64,000 nt of DNA from NCBI RefSeq assembly GCF_018141005.1, contig NZ_CP046582.1, positions 3,100,001 through 3,164,000 of the forward strand, written 5' to 3'. Positions 1 through 7,825 of the stretch are shown here, piece after piece. Each line of letters opens with the position of its first letter. The first letter of the stretch is position 1. Origin of the DNA: Erwinia sp. E602. GTDB lineage: Bacteria; Pseudomonadota; Gammaproteobacteria; Enterobacterales; Enterobacteriaceae. The position numbers were made by a program, and so were the translations under genes. The notes below the pieces were generated by a model. That model was not told the DNA's origin, did no database searches, and was given only the letters and a program-made list of their open reading frames with translations.

Positions 1-61
1 GGAAGAAGCAAAGATAAGAATATTTTCCATAACACCCTCTAAATTTTATCGTAAGTTTTTA

Positions 62-691
62 TTAAAAAATAAAAGCACCTAAAATGAAACCCAAAAAAAA
101 TACAATACTAATTTCTACTTTATGCACTCGGAAAAAGCTTATCCAATCACGCGATGTTGCAATAGAATCTAAAGAAGGTTTATTCATCTCATGAGTCTGT
201 TGATCCAACCAAGAAAGTGCCAATTGAAGTTGAGAACGATTCAAATCATTCAATCGTCCCGTGCCAAAACTGACATGACAATACCTTATCAAGCGTTGAC
301 GAACATCATTACTTTTGCTGTTGCGAAGAAGGAGACTAACAAGAATACGACTCGCATCTTTGTCTTTATCCCTGTCAGCAAATGCTTGTAGAAAACTAAT
401 TGCGGTCTGGTACTGGTTGACCGTCATCTCTTCAATACTTGAAACGCCTATCTCCGCATGTACTTTTTGCCAGATTTCATAAGACTCCAAACCGCCATTT
501 GCCGAAATTGAGACAACGAGAGCATTAAGCTCTTTCCTTTGAGCCTTTACTAACGGGCGGTCATTGATTCTTTCAGAAGGTATTGCGATGTTTACGGTGT
601 GAGTTCCGTCATACCGCCCTATCTGAATATTGTTTTCATTGAAGTCTCGGCCACTAAGGCGGTTTCTATCTCCCGAGGAGTTAAGCGTCAT
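62..691 (-). CDS. Putative C-tail-anchored membrane protein sharing a motif with the repressor
   Basis: 209-residue protein of no recognised family. It lies directly downstream of the repressor on the same strand, 9 nt after its stop, with a GGAT-type ribosome site, so the two are probably co-transcribed. The N-terminus carries DRNRLSGRDFNEN (residues 8-20), almost matching the last residues of the repressor. The middle (about 45-185) looks soluble and helical. The last ~17 residues (about 193-209) are a single hydrophobic segment, which suggests a tail-anchored inner-membrane protein facing the cytoplasm. The gene is AT-rich compared with the phage core, typical of lysogenic-conversion cargo. 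Superinfection exclusion or abortive infection is possible from its position and build, but this is inference. Confidence 0.75.
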   Translation of the reverse strand: MTLNSSGDRNRLSGRDFNENNIQIGRYDGTHTVNIAIPSERINDRPLVKAQRKELNALVVSISANGGLESYEIWQKVHAEIGVSSIEEMTVNQYQTAISFLQAFADRDKDKDASRILVSLLLRNSKSNDVRQRLIRYCHVSFGTGRLNDLNRSQLQLALSWLDQQTHEMNKPSLDSIATSRDWISFFRVHKVEISIVFFLGFILGAFIF

Positions 692-700
692 ACAGCATCC

Positions 701-1093
701 TTACGACTTATTTTCGTTATAGTCCCTGCCAGCAATCCGGTTACCGCTCCCCCCGGAAACATTGATTGCTCTTGATTCAGTGACCGAACTTCCAGCGGTA
801 AGCGCTGCTAATGCCGCAGCTTTGACGGCGAGGGGTGCTACTCGATAGCAGCCTAAAAGCTCCTGCTCATCAGTTTTTAACCCCTCTGCAGAACGGATAC
901 CTGTAACTACGTACAGAACATCTAAGCCAAATTTTGACAACATGGCTAAGTATGTCGCATCAGGACTGTTGTCGCCTTTCTCGTACTTGAGCTGGGTTTG
1001 TTTTCTGACGCCACCCAAGTCACCCATAGCAACCTGACTGAATCCCAAACGCTCACGTTCCTCTCTCAATCGAATTCCGATATCTACTTTCAT
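701..1093 (-). CDS. Phage immunity repressor, XRE-type helix-turn-helix
   Basis: 130 residues from the ATG at 1093; an in-frame start at 1141 would place translation across the operator and is less likely. Residues 1-60 form a Cro/C1-type helix-turn-helix (RLREERERLGFSQ followed by a turn and a second helix ending in QLKYEKGDNSPD). Residues 60-100 are a short helical region. There is no S24 peptidase domain, so it cannot be a self-cleaving LexA-type repressor. The C-terminal tail ends in GNRIAGRDYNENKS, a Gly/Asn-rich motif repeated in the next gene's product. The position, divergent from the early genes and next to a perfect inverted repeat, fits the role of P2 protein C. It probably keeps the early promoter silent in the lysogen. 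Confidence 0.85.
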   Translation of the reverse strand: MKVDIGIRLREERERLGFSQVAMGDLGGVRKQTQLKYEKGDNSPDATYLAMLSKFGLDVLYVVTGIRSAEGLKTDEQELLGCYRVAPLAVKAAALAALTAGSSVTESRAINVSGGSGNRIAGRDYNENKS

Positions 1094-1103
1094 ACCTTTT
1101 CTC

Positions 1104-1132
1104 TTGACTGGTACGTTTTTTCGTACCAGAAT
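1104..1132 (+). promoter_or_regulatory. Early promoter overlapped by the repressor operator
   Basis: TTGACT (1104-1109) and CAGAAT (1127-1132) are spaced by 17 bp and point toward the early genes. A perfect inverted repeat, CTGGTACG-N6-CGTACCAG (1108-1129), fills the spacer and touches both hexamers. A dimeric repressor bound there would block RNA polymerase. The N6 spacer is all T. Only one such dyad is visible between the divergent genes. Confidence 0.7.
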
Positions 1133-1170
1133 GATTTCCACAGACTCTTAGCAGATCACAATATACCACT

Positions 1171-1362
1171 ATGAAACAAGAACTCCATGAGCCACGCTCA
1201 CGTTTGCCCCGGGGGATCGCCGCAAAAAACCCCATCCCAATGCGCTTATCGGAAGAGGAACGCGCAGAACTGGATGCCATCGCGGATCGTGAAAGTCGTT
1301 CCAGTTCAAGCATGGCCCGCCTGATCTTCCTGCGTGGCCTCGAATGCTTCACCTCTAAGTAA
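1171..1362 (+). CDS. Small ribbon-helix-helix-like protein, first early gene
   Basis: 63 residues. The segment from about residue 22 to 58 (PIPMRLSEEERAELDAIADR, then a Ser-rich turn and a hydrophobic helix) has the pattern of Arc/CopG-type ribbon-helix-helix DNA-binding proteins. It is the first gene after the early promoter, diverging from the repressor and 9 nt before the Cox-like gene. No clear Shine-Dalgarno sequence precedes the ATG, so the start is the least certain part of the call. It may be a second transcriptional switch protein. Function is inferred from fold pattern and position only. Confidence 0.6.
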   Translation: MKQELHEPRSRLPRGIAAKNPIPMRLSEEERAELDAIADRESRSSSSMARLIFLRGLECFTSK

Positions 1363-1371
1363 GGGAACCTG

Positions 1372-1575
1372 ATGAGCAACGTGATTATTAACATGACCAT
1401 GTCGACCCCTTATGTTTCTCTGAAATGTTATGCCGAAATGGTGCAAATCCCTTTGCGTACCTGCGAACGCATGGTGCGTGACGGCAGAATCATCATTCGT
1501 CCCAAGATCAGGGCAAAAGACAAGGTGGAAGTAAACCTCGTCGCAATGCTCAAAGATGCCATAGCTAATAGCTAG
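1372..1575 (+). CDS. cox: Cox-like excisionase / early regulator
   Basis: 67 residues with the P2 Cox / excisionase pattern: YVSLKCYAEMVQIPLRTCER, then RMVRDGRI, a basic stretch and a helical end (VNLVAMLKDAIA). This is a short winged-helix/MerR-like DNA-binding fold. In P2, Cox represses the repressor promoter and acts as directionality factor for excision. The gene has the expected place, second after the repressor on the opposite strand. The start ATG follows a GGGAA element. Confidence 0.75.
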   Translation: MSNVIINMTMSTPYVSLKCYAEMVQIPLRTCERMVRDGRIIIRPKIRAKDKVEVNLVAMLKDAIANS

Positions 1576-1590
1576 AAAAGGAAAGCGGCA

Positions 1591-1821
1591 ATGAATAACC
1601 GCCAACGAGCACTGGTTCAGCTTTCAAAACACACTTTTGTTTATCGCGGATTCACAATTCACAAGTGCCCGCGAAATAGTAAGACAGAATTAACCTCTTA
1701 CCAGCTATTGAGTGATGGTAATTACTTTGGCCGTGATTTCGCTTTGGCCGAAGCGATGTGTACCGTAGATAAAATGATCGGGGATGGAAAAAATGAAACA
1801 GGTTTACACTATTCTCGCTAA
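1591..1821 (+). CDS. Small early phage protein, possibly related to the filamentation protein Fil
   Basis: 76 residues, preceded by a good AAGGAAAG ribosome site. The sequence HTFVYRGFTIHKCP and the later FGRDFALAEAMCTVDKMI resemble, from memory, the small protein family represented by Fil of phage 186, which sits in the same place and causes host filamentation on overexpression. The match is by eye only. The next gene's start overlaps its end, as expected for a compact early operon. Confidence 0.5.
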   Translation: MNNRQRALVQLSKHTFVYRGFTIHKCPRNSKTELTSYQLLSDGNYFGRDFALAEAMCTVDKMIGDGKNETGLHYSR

Positions 1822-2053
1822 AGATTTGCTTCATCAGTATCACTCAAAATTTGAAAACATGCGCAGCGCCTCAGCAGTTGCTGATGCAGTGCGTGTAATT
1901 TCTCAGAATGATTATGCTTTTCGGCTGAGTATTGGCATGGAGGGGCTACTAAGCGTGGCCCGAGCAGCAGGCGATGATGAAAGTGCTGATCAGCTGGAAA
2001 CCATCATCAGTAAATGTAACGCTGGTGAAATACCTTGCGCTGGAACGCTATAA
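1793..2053 (+). CDS. Hypothetical early phage protein
   Basis: 86 residues from the ATG at 1793, overlapping the previous gene by 29 nt; an in-frame ATG at 1784 is an alternative. The product is helical and acidic toward the C-terminus (LLSVARAAGDDESADQLETI) and has no motif I recognise. It lies in the P2/186 interval of small early orfs between cox/fil and the replication gene. No function is assigned. Confidence 0.6.
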   Translation: MKQVYTILAKDLLHQYHSKFENMRSASAVADAVRVISQNDYAFRLSIGMEGLLSVARAAGDDESADQLETIISKCNAGEIPCAGTL

Positions 2054-2065
2054 ACCTGCCCCTCT

Positions 2066-2081
2066 GCCGGTTTAGACCGGC
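2066..2081. other. Small perfect hairpin in the early operon
   Basis: GCCGGT-TTAG-ACCGGC lies just after the stop at 2053, in the 213 nt gap before the next gene. It lacks a T tract, so it is not a typical intrinsic terminator. It could be an mRNA processing or stability element. The rest of the gap shows no supported gene. Confidence 0.35.
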
Positions 2082-2266
2082 CCTATCTACTGACGCATTA
2101 ATTAGTGCTTCATTAAATAGGTTGGCTTCTGGTCGCGTCCTTATAAAAAAATGGGCTGCAATAGAGCAGGCAGCCACCTATTACCCAACAAGTTAATAAT
2201 TCAGTGGAAACAAAGAGGCGATTTATTCGCCGGGATTTTTATTGCCAAAAATCAGGAGATACCTAC

Positions 2267-2500
2267 GTGCGAAATATCGAAAGACGCAGTATCAAAACAG
2301 GCGCTGATGACGCCGGGATCAATACCCTGCTGGCCGACACAAGACTTGACGAGCGGCGCTGTCGCGCTGTCACGCATTCAGCCCGGCTGGATAGCCTCGC
2401 CGCGCATATTTACTCCCGCCAGTTGGGTTACGTAGAAGCTGCCGAGCTACTCCGGCAGGAAGCGGAAAACATGAATAACCAGGCTCAGGAGCTTAGCTAA
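2267..2500 (+). CDS. DUF2732-like early phage protein
   Basis: 77 residues from a GTG at 2267, chosen because AGGAG lies 8 nt upstream, whereas the upstream in-frame ATG at 2204 has none. The C-terminal half (SARLDSLAAHIYSRQLGYVE then AAELLRQEAENM) matches my recollection of the DUF2732 family of small proteins in P2-like prophages. The stop overlaps the next start as TAATG, so translation is coupled. Function is unknown. Confidence 0.7.
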   Translation: MRNIERRSIKTGADDAGINTLLADTRLDERRCRAVTHSARLDSLAAHIYSRQLGYVEAAELLRQEAENMNNQAQELS

Positions 2501-2727
2501 TGGCTGACGTAATCGACATCGCGCAAGAACATGCAGCTGTCACCCTTGAGCGCTACATCATGGCTGCCAGACAAAAAACGAGTAAAGCCAGTTCATTGCA
2601 CTGTGAATCTTGCGGGTTAGAAATATCTCAAACCCGCCGCGCTGCACTTCCTGGCGTTTCAACCTGCTATCACTGCCAGACGCTGATCGAGCGTCGCGCA
2701 ATCCACTTCAAAGGCGGTGCCGCATGA
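2500..2727 (+). CDS. TraR/DksA-type zinc-finger protein
   Basis: 75 residues. The second half carries a four-cysteine zinc finger, CESCG ... CYHC, with the spacing of the DksA/TraR C4 family. P2 and its relatives encode such a protein (orf82 type) just before the replication gene. TraR-like proteins bind RNA polymerase in the secondary channel and mimic DksA-ppGpp effects; whether this one does so is inferred from family. The start overlaps the previous stop (TAATG), and its stop overlaps the Dam gene start (ATGA). Confidence 0.8.
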   Translation: MADVIDIAQEHAAVTLERYIMAARQKTSKASSLHCESCGLEISQTRRAALPGVSTCYHCQTLIERRAIHFKGGAA

Positions 2728-3599
2728 TCGTTAAAACCCCTCTTAAATGGGTAGGCAGCAAGTCAAAAGTGATGACCGAACTGCTCAAACACCTTCCCGT
2801 CGGCCAGCGCCTCGTTGAGCCGTTTGGCGGCTCATGCGCTGTCATGATGGCTACAGATTATCCGGCTTATCTCGTAGCTGATATCAACTGCGACCTGATC
2901 AACATGTACCAGCAGATTCAGCAGCATGAGAACGCGTTTACCGCGCTGGCCGCGAAACTGTTCGCGCAGCATGCCAGCGAGGACGGTTACTACAAGATGC
3001 GTGCCGAGTTTAACAACGAGCCGTGGATGCCCCTGCTTTATCGCGCCGCTGTATTTTTGTATCTGAACCGCCACGGGTACCGCGGGGTATGTCGTTATAA
3101 CCAGCGCGGCGGATTTAACGTGCCTTACGAGAAAACCGCTAGGCCAATCTTTCCCGCTGACGAGATTCGTGCCTTTGCAGTCAAAGCTGCTCGGGCGCAA
3201 TTCCTCTGCGTGGATTTCACCGAGACCCTGCAGCTGGTGAAACCGGGTGATGTGATCTACAGCGATTCGCCATATGACGGCACTTTCAGTCAGTACCACA
3301 CGGAAGGTTTTAACCGTCCTGAGCAGGAGGAGTTGGCAGTCCGACTCAATGGACTGGCCGCGATGGGGTATCCGGTAGTTGTTTCCAACAGCGATACCGA
3401 CTTTATCCGCAAGGCATATTCCACCTTTGAACTGAATCACATAACCACATCGCGTAGCGTTGCTGCTGCTGCCGGTGACAGCAAAAAGGGGAAGGAGATA
3501 ATCGCAGTATCGGGGCCAAAAGCCGGAGCGGAACTTGTTACTGAAAGGCATGAAATGATTGATAAATACACAAAAAAGTATACCGAAAAAAACAAATAG
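2724..3599 (+). CDS. dam: Phage DNA N6-adenine methyltransferase (Dam family)
   Basis: 291 residues from the ATG at 2724, overlapping the previous stop. Motif X is PLKWVGSK near the N-terminus and binds S-adenosylmethionine together with motif I, VEPFGGS. The catalytic motif IV reads DSPY (D181-S182-P183-Y184, in VIYSDSPYDGTF) instead of the usual DPPY. The length fits the Dam family (about 270-290). Dam in P2-like phages methylates GATC sites and may protect against host nucleases or affect regulation. The Pro-to-Ser change is unusual; the gene otherwise appears intact. Confidence 0.9.
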   Translation: MIVKTPLKWVGSKSKVMTELLKHLPVGQRLVEPFGGSCAVMMATDYPAYLVADINCDLINMYQQIQQHENAFTALAAKLFAQHASEDGYYKMRAEFNNEPWMPLLYRAAVFLYLNRHGYRGVCRYNQRGGFNVPYEKTARPIFPADEIRAFAVKAARAQFLCVDFTETLQLVKPGDVIYSDSPYDGTFSQYHTEGFNRPEQEELAVRLNGLAAMGYPVVVSNSDTDFIRKAYSTFELNHITTSRSVAAAAGDSKKGKEIIAVSGPKAGAELVTERHEMIDKYTKKYTEKNK

Positions 3600-3626
3600 T
3601 AACTGGCGGCACATGGCCGCCAGAAA

Positions 3627-3902
3627 TCATTTTTTGAAGACAAACAGCGAATCGTATTTACCAGGATTGAGGTTTTCAGCATGCAGATCTACAAGACCAA
3701 TGCCCGTGATTTCCATCGCCAGGTACATGTAGCCCCCAAGTCCATCAATACAGATAACCCGGTAAACTTCCCCCTGTTCATTTTGAATTGCGGTAACCAT
3801 TTCCCCTCCACCGAGTTCGCGGCGTTTAGCTTTCTTAGCTATCTGGGAAATCTCGTCATCAAGACCAGATTTTGCAACCCCATCAATGTACACATCTTTC
3901 AT
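3627..3902 (-). CDS. Hypothetical antisense-oriented cargo protein
   Basis: 91 residues, read leftward against the early operon between dam and gpA. The ATG at 3902 is preferred because TAGGTGAT lies just upstream; a GTG at 3911 is in frame. The product begins MKDVYIDGVAKSGLDDEI and has a compact alternating beta pattern in the second half (VYRVICIDGLGGYMYLAMEI), consistent with a small alpha/beta protein. The locus is AT-rich. An opposite-strand frame across the same bases gives an unnatural protein and is treated as a shadow. Probably a lysogenically expressed gene with its own promoter. Function is unknown. Confidence 0.6.
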   Translation of the reverse strand: MKDVYIDGVAKSGLDDEISQIAKKAKRRELGGGEMVTAIQNEQGEVYRVICIDGLGGYMYLAMEITGIGLVDLHAENLNPGKYDSLFVFKK

Positions 3903-4002
3903 TTTTATCACCTAAGTTCATACAAAAGGAAATCCCTGTTCCTGTTAATTCACTCCAAGAAAGGGCGCAACGAAGTTATTGTTTTTCAGGGATGTAGTTA
4001 AT

Positions 4003-6549
4003 ATGCCTAGAAAAACAGGCGTAACTACAGCCACGCAAGTACCATACCATGGCACATGCGAAGAGCGCACCGCAGCCTTTTCATGGAATATCCCCAAAAA
4101 GGCAATTAACCCCTACCTGGCAGCGGAAGACGCTGCGCCGGAATCCGCACTTTCAAACCTGATCGCTCTTTATGCAAAAGATAACGAGCACGAACAGCTG
4201 CGTCGCGAAGCGCTGAGCGATGAGGTCTGGAATCGCTATTTTAATACTGAGGCCCGTGACCCTGTTCAACGCGAAATTGAGCAGGACAGAATCCTCAGCC
4301 GCGCGAACATGGCACGTGAGCAGCAGCTGTTTAACCCGGATCTGGTTATCCGCTCCAACGTTCACGCGCAGCCATCTTTTATCAGTAAGCCGCTGCTGCA
4401 GCGCATCGACTACCTACACAATCTCAACAGGCCACGCGCTTACTCTCGCTATCTGCGCGAAACGATAAGGCCTTGCCTGGAGCGCCTGGACTATGTTCGC
4501 GATACGCAGATTTCGGCCTCTTTCCGCTTTATGGCCAGCTATGCGGGACTGGCCGGCCTGCTTACTTTGCCGGAAATGAACCAGGAGCAGGTTAAGCGCC
4601 TTTCCACCTTTATCGCGGCTCACATGGATATGTGTCTGGAGACAGCATGCAACGAGCTGTTCACTGGTGATAATGAATTACCTGAGCAGATCCGGCGCGT
4701 GTGGGAGCGCGTGGCAGCGGAAGCGATGAGGCTTGACGTTATCCCGCCAGCCTTTGAACAGCTAAGGCGTAAAAAACGCCGACGTAACCCGGTGCCTTAC
4801 GATCTCATACCGGGATCGGTGGCGCGGATGCGTTGCGCCGACTGGTGGTATCGGAAGATGTGGCAGATGCGCTGCGAATGGCGAGAAGAGCAATTGCGTG
4901 CAGTATGCCTGGTCAACAAAAAGGCTTCACCCTATGTCAGTTATGAAGCTGTGATCCATAAGCGTGAGCAGCGACGGAAAGCGCTGGAGTTTTTCCGCGC
5001 GCATGAGCTGGTAAACGAAGACGGCGACACTCTAAGCATGGAGGATGTTGTTAACGCCAGCAGCAGCAACCCGGCGCACCGGCGTAACGAGATGATGGCC
5101 TGCGTGAAGGGCCTGGAGCTGATAGCGGAAATGCGCGGTGACTGTGCTGTTTTTTATACCATCACCTGCCCTTCTCGCTTCCATGCAACTCTGAGCAACG
5201 GACGACCTAACCCGACATGGAAAAGCGCCACTGTCAGGGAAAGCAGCGATTACCTGGTCGGCATGTTCGCCTCTTTCCGCAAAGCGATGCACAAGGCCGG
5301 TCTGCGCTGGTATGGCGTCCGTGTGGCGGAACCGCATCATGACGGCACAGTGCACTGGCATCTGCTGTGCTTTATGCGCAAAAAAGACCGCCGCGCGGTT
5401 ACCGCCATGCTGCGTAAATTCTCTATCCGGGAAGACCGTGCAGAGCTGGGCAAAAATACCGGGCCGCGTTTTAAATCCCTGCTTATCAATCCGCGCAAAG
5501 GCACGCCGACAAGCTATATCGCAAAATACATCAGCAAGAATATCGACGGTCGTGGGTTGGCTAACGAGATCAGCAAAGAGACGGGTAAATCACTGCGTGA
5601 CAATGCCGAGCATGTCACCGCTTGGGCATCGCTGCACCGCGTGCAGCAGTTCCGGTTCTTTGGCATTCCGAGCCGCCAGGCTTACCGCGAACTCCGTTTA
5701 CTGGCCGGCCAGGCTGGCAGGCAGCAGACCGATAAAAAAGCAGGCGCGCCAGTGCTGCAAAACCCCCGGCTTGATGCCGTTCTGGCAGCTGCTGATGTCG
5801 GCTGCTTCGCCACGTACATAATGAAACAGGGTGGCGTCCTGGTTCCCCGCGACCGTCATCTGATCCGCACCGCTTACGAGCTTAACGACGAGGCGAACAC
5901 CTACGGCGATCACAGTATCCGTATCTATGGGGTGTGGTCACGCCTTGCCGAGGGCCGGATCTGCACGCACGCGGTGAAGTGGAAAAAGGTTCGTAAGGCC
6001 GTTGCCGTTCAGGAGGCGTCAGCCGACCAGGGCGCTTGCGCCCCTTGGACTCGTGGCAATAACTGTCCCCCAGAACAAAAAACCAGCAGAACCGGGACGG
6101 TTATCCACAGCGATCTGTCAGAAATGGGGGGGGCAGCTGCTGAAGTCTGGCCTTCTGATCTGACGAAAATGACCCAGCAGGAACGTCGAGACATCCTCCG
6201 GCGGGTCCGCAGCGAAAGTGCCAAGCCAAAACCAGCGAAGAAAGCGGTCTATTCACCAGAGGACAGCCAGAAAGTGGCCGAAGTTTATGATTTTGTTCAA
6301 TCACTAGGCTGGAAATCAAACAATCTAACTCTAATTGCCAGATATATCTCTGCAGGTGGAGAAATTTACTTGAAAGGAATAAGATACTTCTCAAGAAATG
6401 ACGGTGTAATCTATGCAACTAAAGACATGAACCTTATAAATACAAATGGTAACAAAGAAAAGACAAAGGAACTGTTGTCGAGGGTTGACAACCTAAGGCG
6501 TTTAAGAAAAAAAATCCAGATAAAAAACAGAAACTCACACAACTGTTGA
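4003..6549 (+). CDS. A: Replication initiation endonuclease gpA (rolling circle, HUH type)
   Basis: 848 residues from the ATG at 4003. The P2 gpA signature is complete: motif 1 [10 protein letters not shown], the metal-binding HUH motif in [11 protein letters not shown], and paired catalytic tyrosines Y505 and Y509 in [13 protein letters not shown]. gpA nicks the phage origin within its own gene and starts rolling-circle replication. P2 gpA is about 761 residues; here roughly 85 more residues follow, encoded by an abruptly AT-rich segment (from about 6290) rich in Asn, Lys and Ile. The extension may come from recombination with the adjacent AT-rich cargo. The reading frame is open throughout. 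Confidence 0.95.
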   Translation: MPRKTGVTTATQVPYHGTCEERTAAFSWNIPKKAINPYLAAEDAAPESALSNLIALYAKDNEHEQLRREALSDEVWNRYFNTEARDPVQREIEQDRILSRANMAREQQLFNPDLVIRSNVHAQPSFISKPLLQRIDYLHNLNRPRAYSRYLRETIRPCLERLDYVRDTQISASFRFMASYAGLAGLLTLPEMNQEQVKRLSTFIAAHMDMCLETACNELFTGDNELPEQIRRVWERVAAEAMRLDVIPPAFEQLRRKKRRRNPVPYDLIPGSVARMRCADWWYRKMWQMRCEWREEQLRAVCLVNKKASPYVSYEAVIHKREQRRKALEFFRAHELVNEDGDTLSMEDVVNASSSNPAHRRNEMMACVKGLELIAEMRGDCAVFYTITCPSRFHATLSNGRPNPTWKSATVRESSDYLVGMFASFRKAMHKAGLRWYGVRVAEPHHDGTVHWHLLCFMRKKDRRAVTAMLRKFSIREDRAELGKNTGPRFKSLLINPRKGTPTSYIAKYISKNIDGRGLANEISKETGKSLRDNAEHVTAWASLHRVQQFRFFGIPSRQAYRELRLLAGQAGRQQTDKKAGAPVLQNPRLDAVLAAADVGCFATYIMKQGGVLVPRDRHLIRTAYELNDEANTYGDHSIRIYGVWSRLAEGRICTHAVKWKKVRKAVAVQEASADQGACAPWTRGNNCPPEQKTSRTGTVIHSDLSEMGGAAAEVWPSDLTKMTQQERRDILRRVRSESAKPKPAKKAVYSPEDSQKVAEVYDFVQSLGWKSNNLTLIARYISAGGEIYLKGIRYFSRNDGVIYATKDMNLINTNGNKEKTKELLSRVDNLRRLRKKIQIKNRNSHNC

Positions 6550-6580
6550 CTTAATAAACCTCTCACTCTACGTTTTATCT

Positions 6581-6612
6581 AATTAAGGCATTATATAAAC
6601 AATGCCTTAATT
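6581..6612. terminator. Bidirectional terminator between gpA and the cargo gene
   Basis: Perfect 12 bp arms (AATTAAGGCATT / AATGCCTTAATT) with an 8 nt loop separate two convergent genes, with T-rich flanks on both strands. Confidence 0.7.
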
Positions 6613-6617
6613 TAATT

Positions 6618-7385
6618 TCAAACCTGCCGCGACATACCATAGTTCAGAAGATTAGCATTAGTGCTTTTAATAAATGAATAAGACTGATATATAGCATGCA
6701 AAAAACCTAACAGACATAAAGGCCCTGTAGCTGAAATCCCTGAGAAACTATCATTGGTATAAAAAACCCCCCTATCCAATTGCAATACACCCGTTATAAC
6801 ATCCTCATTTTCTCTAAGTTTTTCAAGTAATGTTTTATTGGTATTCCATCCTTTATATCCAACTACAAAATATGGGGTTTTCTTAAGCATCATCATTTCG
6901 GGAGGCATAGGTATTTTAGGTAATGTTGGGTCATTAACAGTAACATCTAGTATCATCAAGTTAGAAACCCCATGAGCTGAAACACTAGTACTGCCAAACT
7001 CTCTTCTTATAGATTGAAGTTTTCTTCCTGTATCAACAGCTTCATTCCATTGACCCTGTAAGTTTGATTTTACTTCAACTACAGCTGCGACTCCCTCTGC
7101 AAAAAAAAGTCGTGAAGAGTCCGTATTTAAAGTGGGGATGTTTGGAAAATAACCATTCTCCAAAACAATATCAAGCTCACCAGTCTGATTATTGTAGCTA
7201 TCGATTATTTCTCCAGATGTACTGATCCTTAGACCTTGTGGCACAGAACTCTTAAGGAAGTTATTAATAAATTCACTTCTTGCCAAACCTTTCACAGCTG
7301 ACGCCGAATACTGATTCGCTTCGTAGTTAGCATTCAACATAGCCAATACTGATTTCAATTTCTGCTCAAGCATTTTACTAGCCAT
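6618..7385 (-). CDS. DUF6602-like protein with PD-(D/E)xK nuclease-type signature, prophage cargo
   Basis: 255 residues from the ATG at 7385, preceded by GGAGG at ideal spacing. Residues 33-60 (GLARSEFINNFLKSSVPQGL then an STSGEI strand) lead to GELDIVL (D72) and AAVVEVKSNL (E104, K106). This D ... ExK order with flanking beta strands is that of restriction-endonuclease-like folds. I associate the whole pattern with DUF6602 from memory. The gene is strongly AT-rich, has its own promoter region, and occupies the slot between gpA and cos where P2 carries tin and old, a known hotspot for phage-defence cargo. A defence function is inferred from position and fold. No partner methylase or second subunit is adjacent. 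Confidence 0.75.
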   Translation of the reverse strand: MASKMLEQKLKSVLAMLNANYEANQYSASAVKGLARSEFINNFLKSSVPQGLRISTSGEIIDSYNNQTGELDIVLENGYFPNIPTLNTDSSRLFFAEGVAAVVEVKSNLQGQWNEAVDTGRKLQSIRREFGSTSVSAHGVSNLMILDVTVNDPTLPKIPMPPEMMMLKKTPYFVVGYKGWNTNKTLLEKLRENEDVITGVLQLDRGVFYTNDSFSGISATGPLCLLGFLHAIYQSYSFIKSTNANLLNYGMSRQV

Positions 7386-7590
7386 AAAACCTCCGTCACT
7401 TGCATGAAATAAATTAACCACCAGATTAAAAATTTTGATAATTAGCCATATTCAATACATAAATTACATTTAGAGAACAGCGAAATTCTTCCATTTTTTT
7501 AACTTTCCCTGACATTTCCCCCCTGACTTAACTTAACCAAATCAGGTCAAAAAAACACACTATCGTTTTGAGTATATAGAACTATTTTTA

Positions 7591-7620
7591 TGCATGAAAA
7601 TGCACAATTCTGCACAATTT
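7591..7620. repeat. Three phased 10 bp direct repeats near cos
   Basis: TGCATGAAAA, TGCACAATTC and TGCACAATTT follow each other without spacer, one per helical turn, about 90 bp before the cos core. The phasing suggests a protein-binding array, for example for terminase or a regulator of the cargo gene. The role is inference. Confidence 0.4.
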
Positions 7621-7711
7621 ATCAACTATTTTCTATCCCCCTCCTTGCCAGTGCTGGCGGCGCTCCGCTAGGTTTTGAGGGCTGCACAAAAAGAGGCACG
7701 TTTCAGGTGCG

Positions 7712-7730
7712 GGCGAGGCGGGGGAGCAAG
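7712..7730. other. Probable cos site (cohesive-end packaging site)
   Basis: The 19 bases start with GGCGAGGCGGGG, identical to the first 12 bases of the P2 cohesive end as I recall it, and diverge afterwards. The location between the cargo slot and gpQ is where P2 carries cos. Terminase (gpP/gpM) would cut here. Confidence 0.7.
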
Positions 7731-7825
7731 CCCGCGCTTTGGGGTGTGGGAGGGGGTCAGGCTTCGCCAGAATCAACGTACTGGCTTCTGGCTGCAACAG
7801 CGCATTCCGGCGACCGGGCACGGCA

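Noticed and set aside
701..1362. Toxin-antitoxin pair (HTH plus RHH genes)
   Set aside because: The genes are divergent around a phage early promoter and precede cox; the repressor/early-switch reading explains them better.
2832..3614. 260-codon minus-strand frame opposite dam
   Set aside because: It is complementary to a well-supported methylase with conserved motifs.
3681..4001. 106-codon plus-strand frame opposite the 3627-3902 gene
   Set aside because: No ribosome site and an unnatural composition; the minus-strand reading gives the more protein-like sequence.
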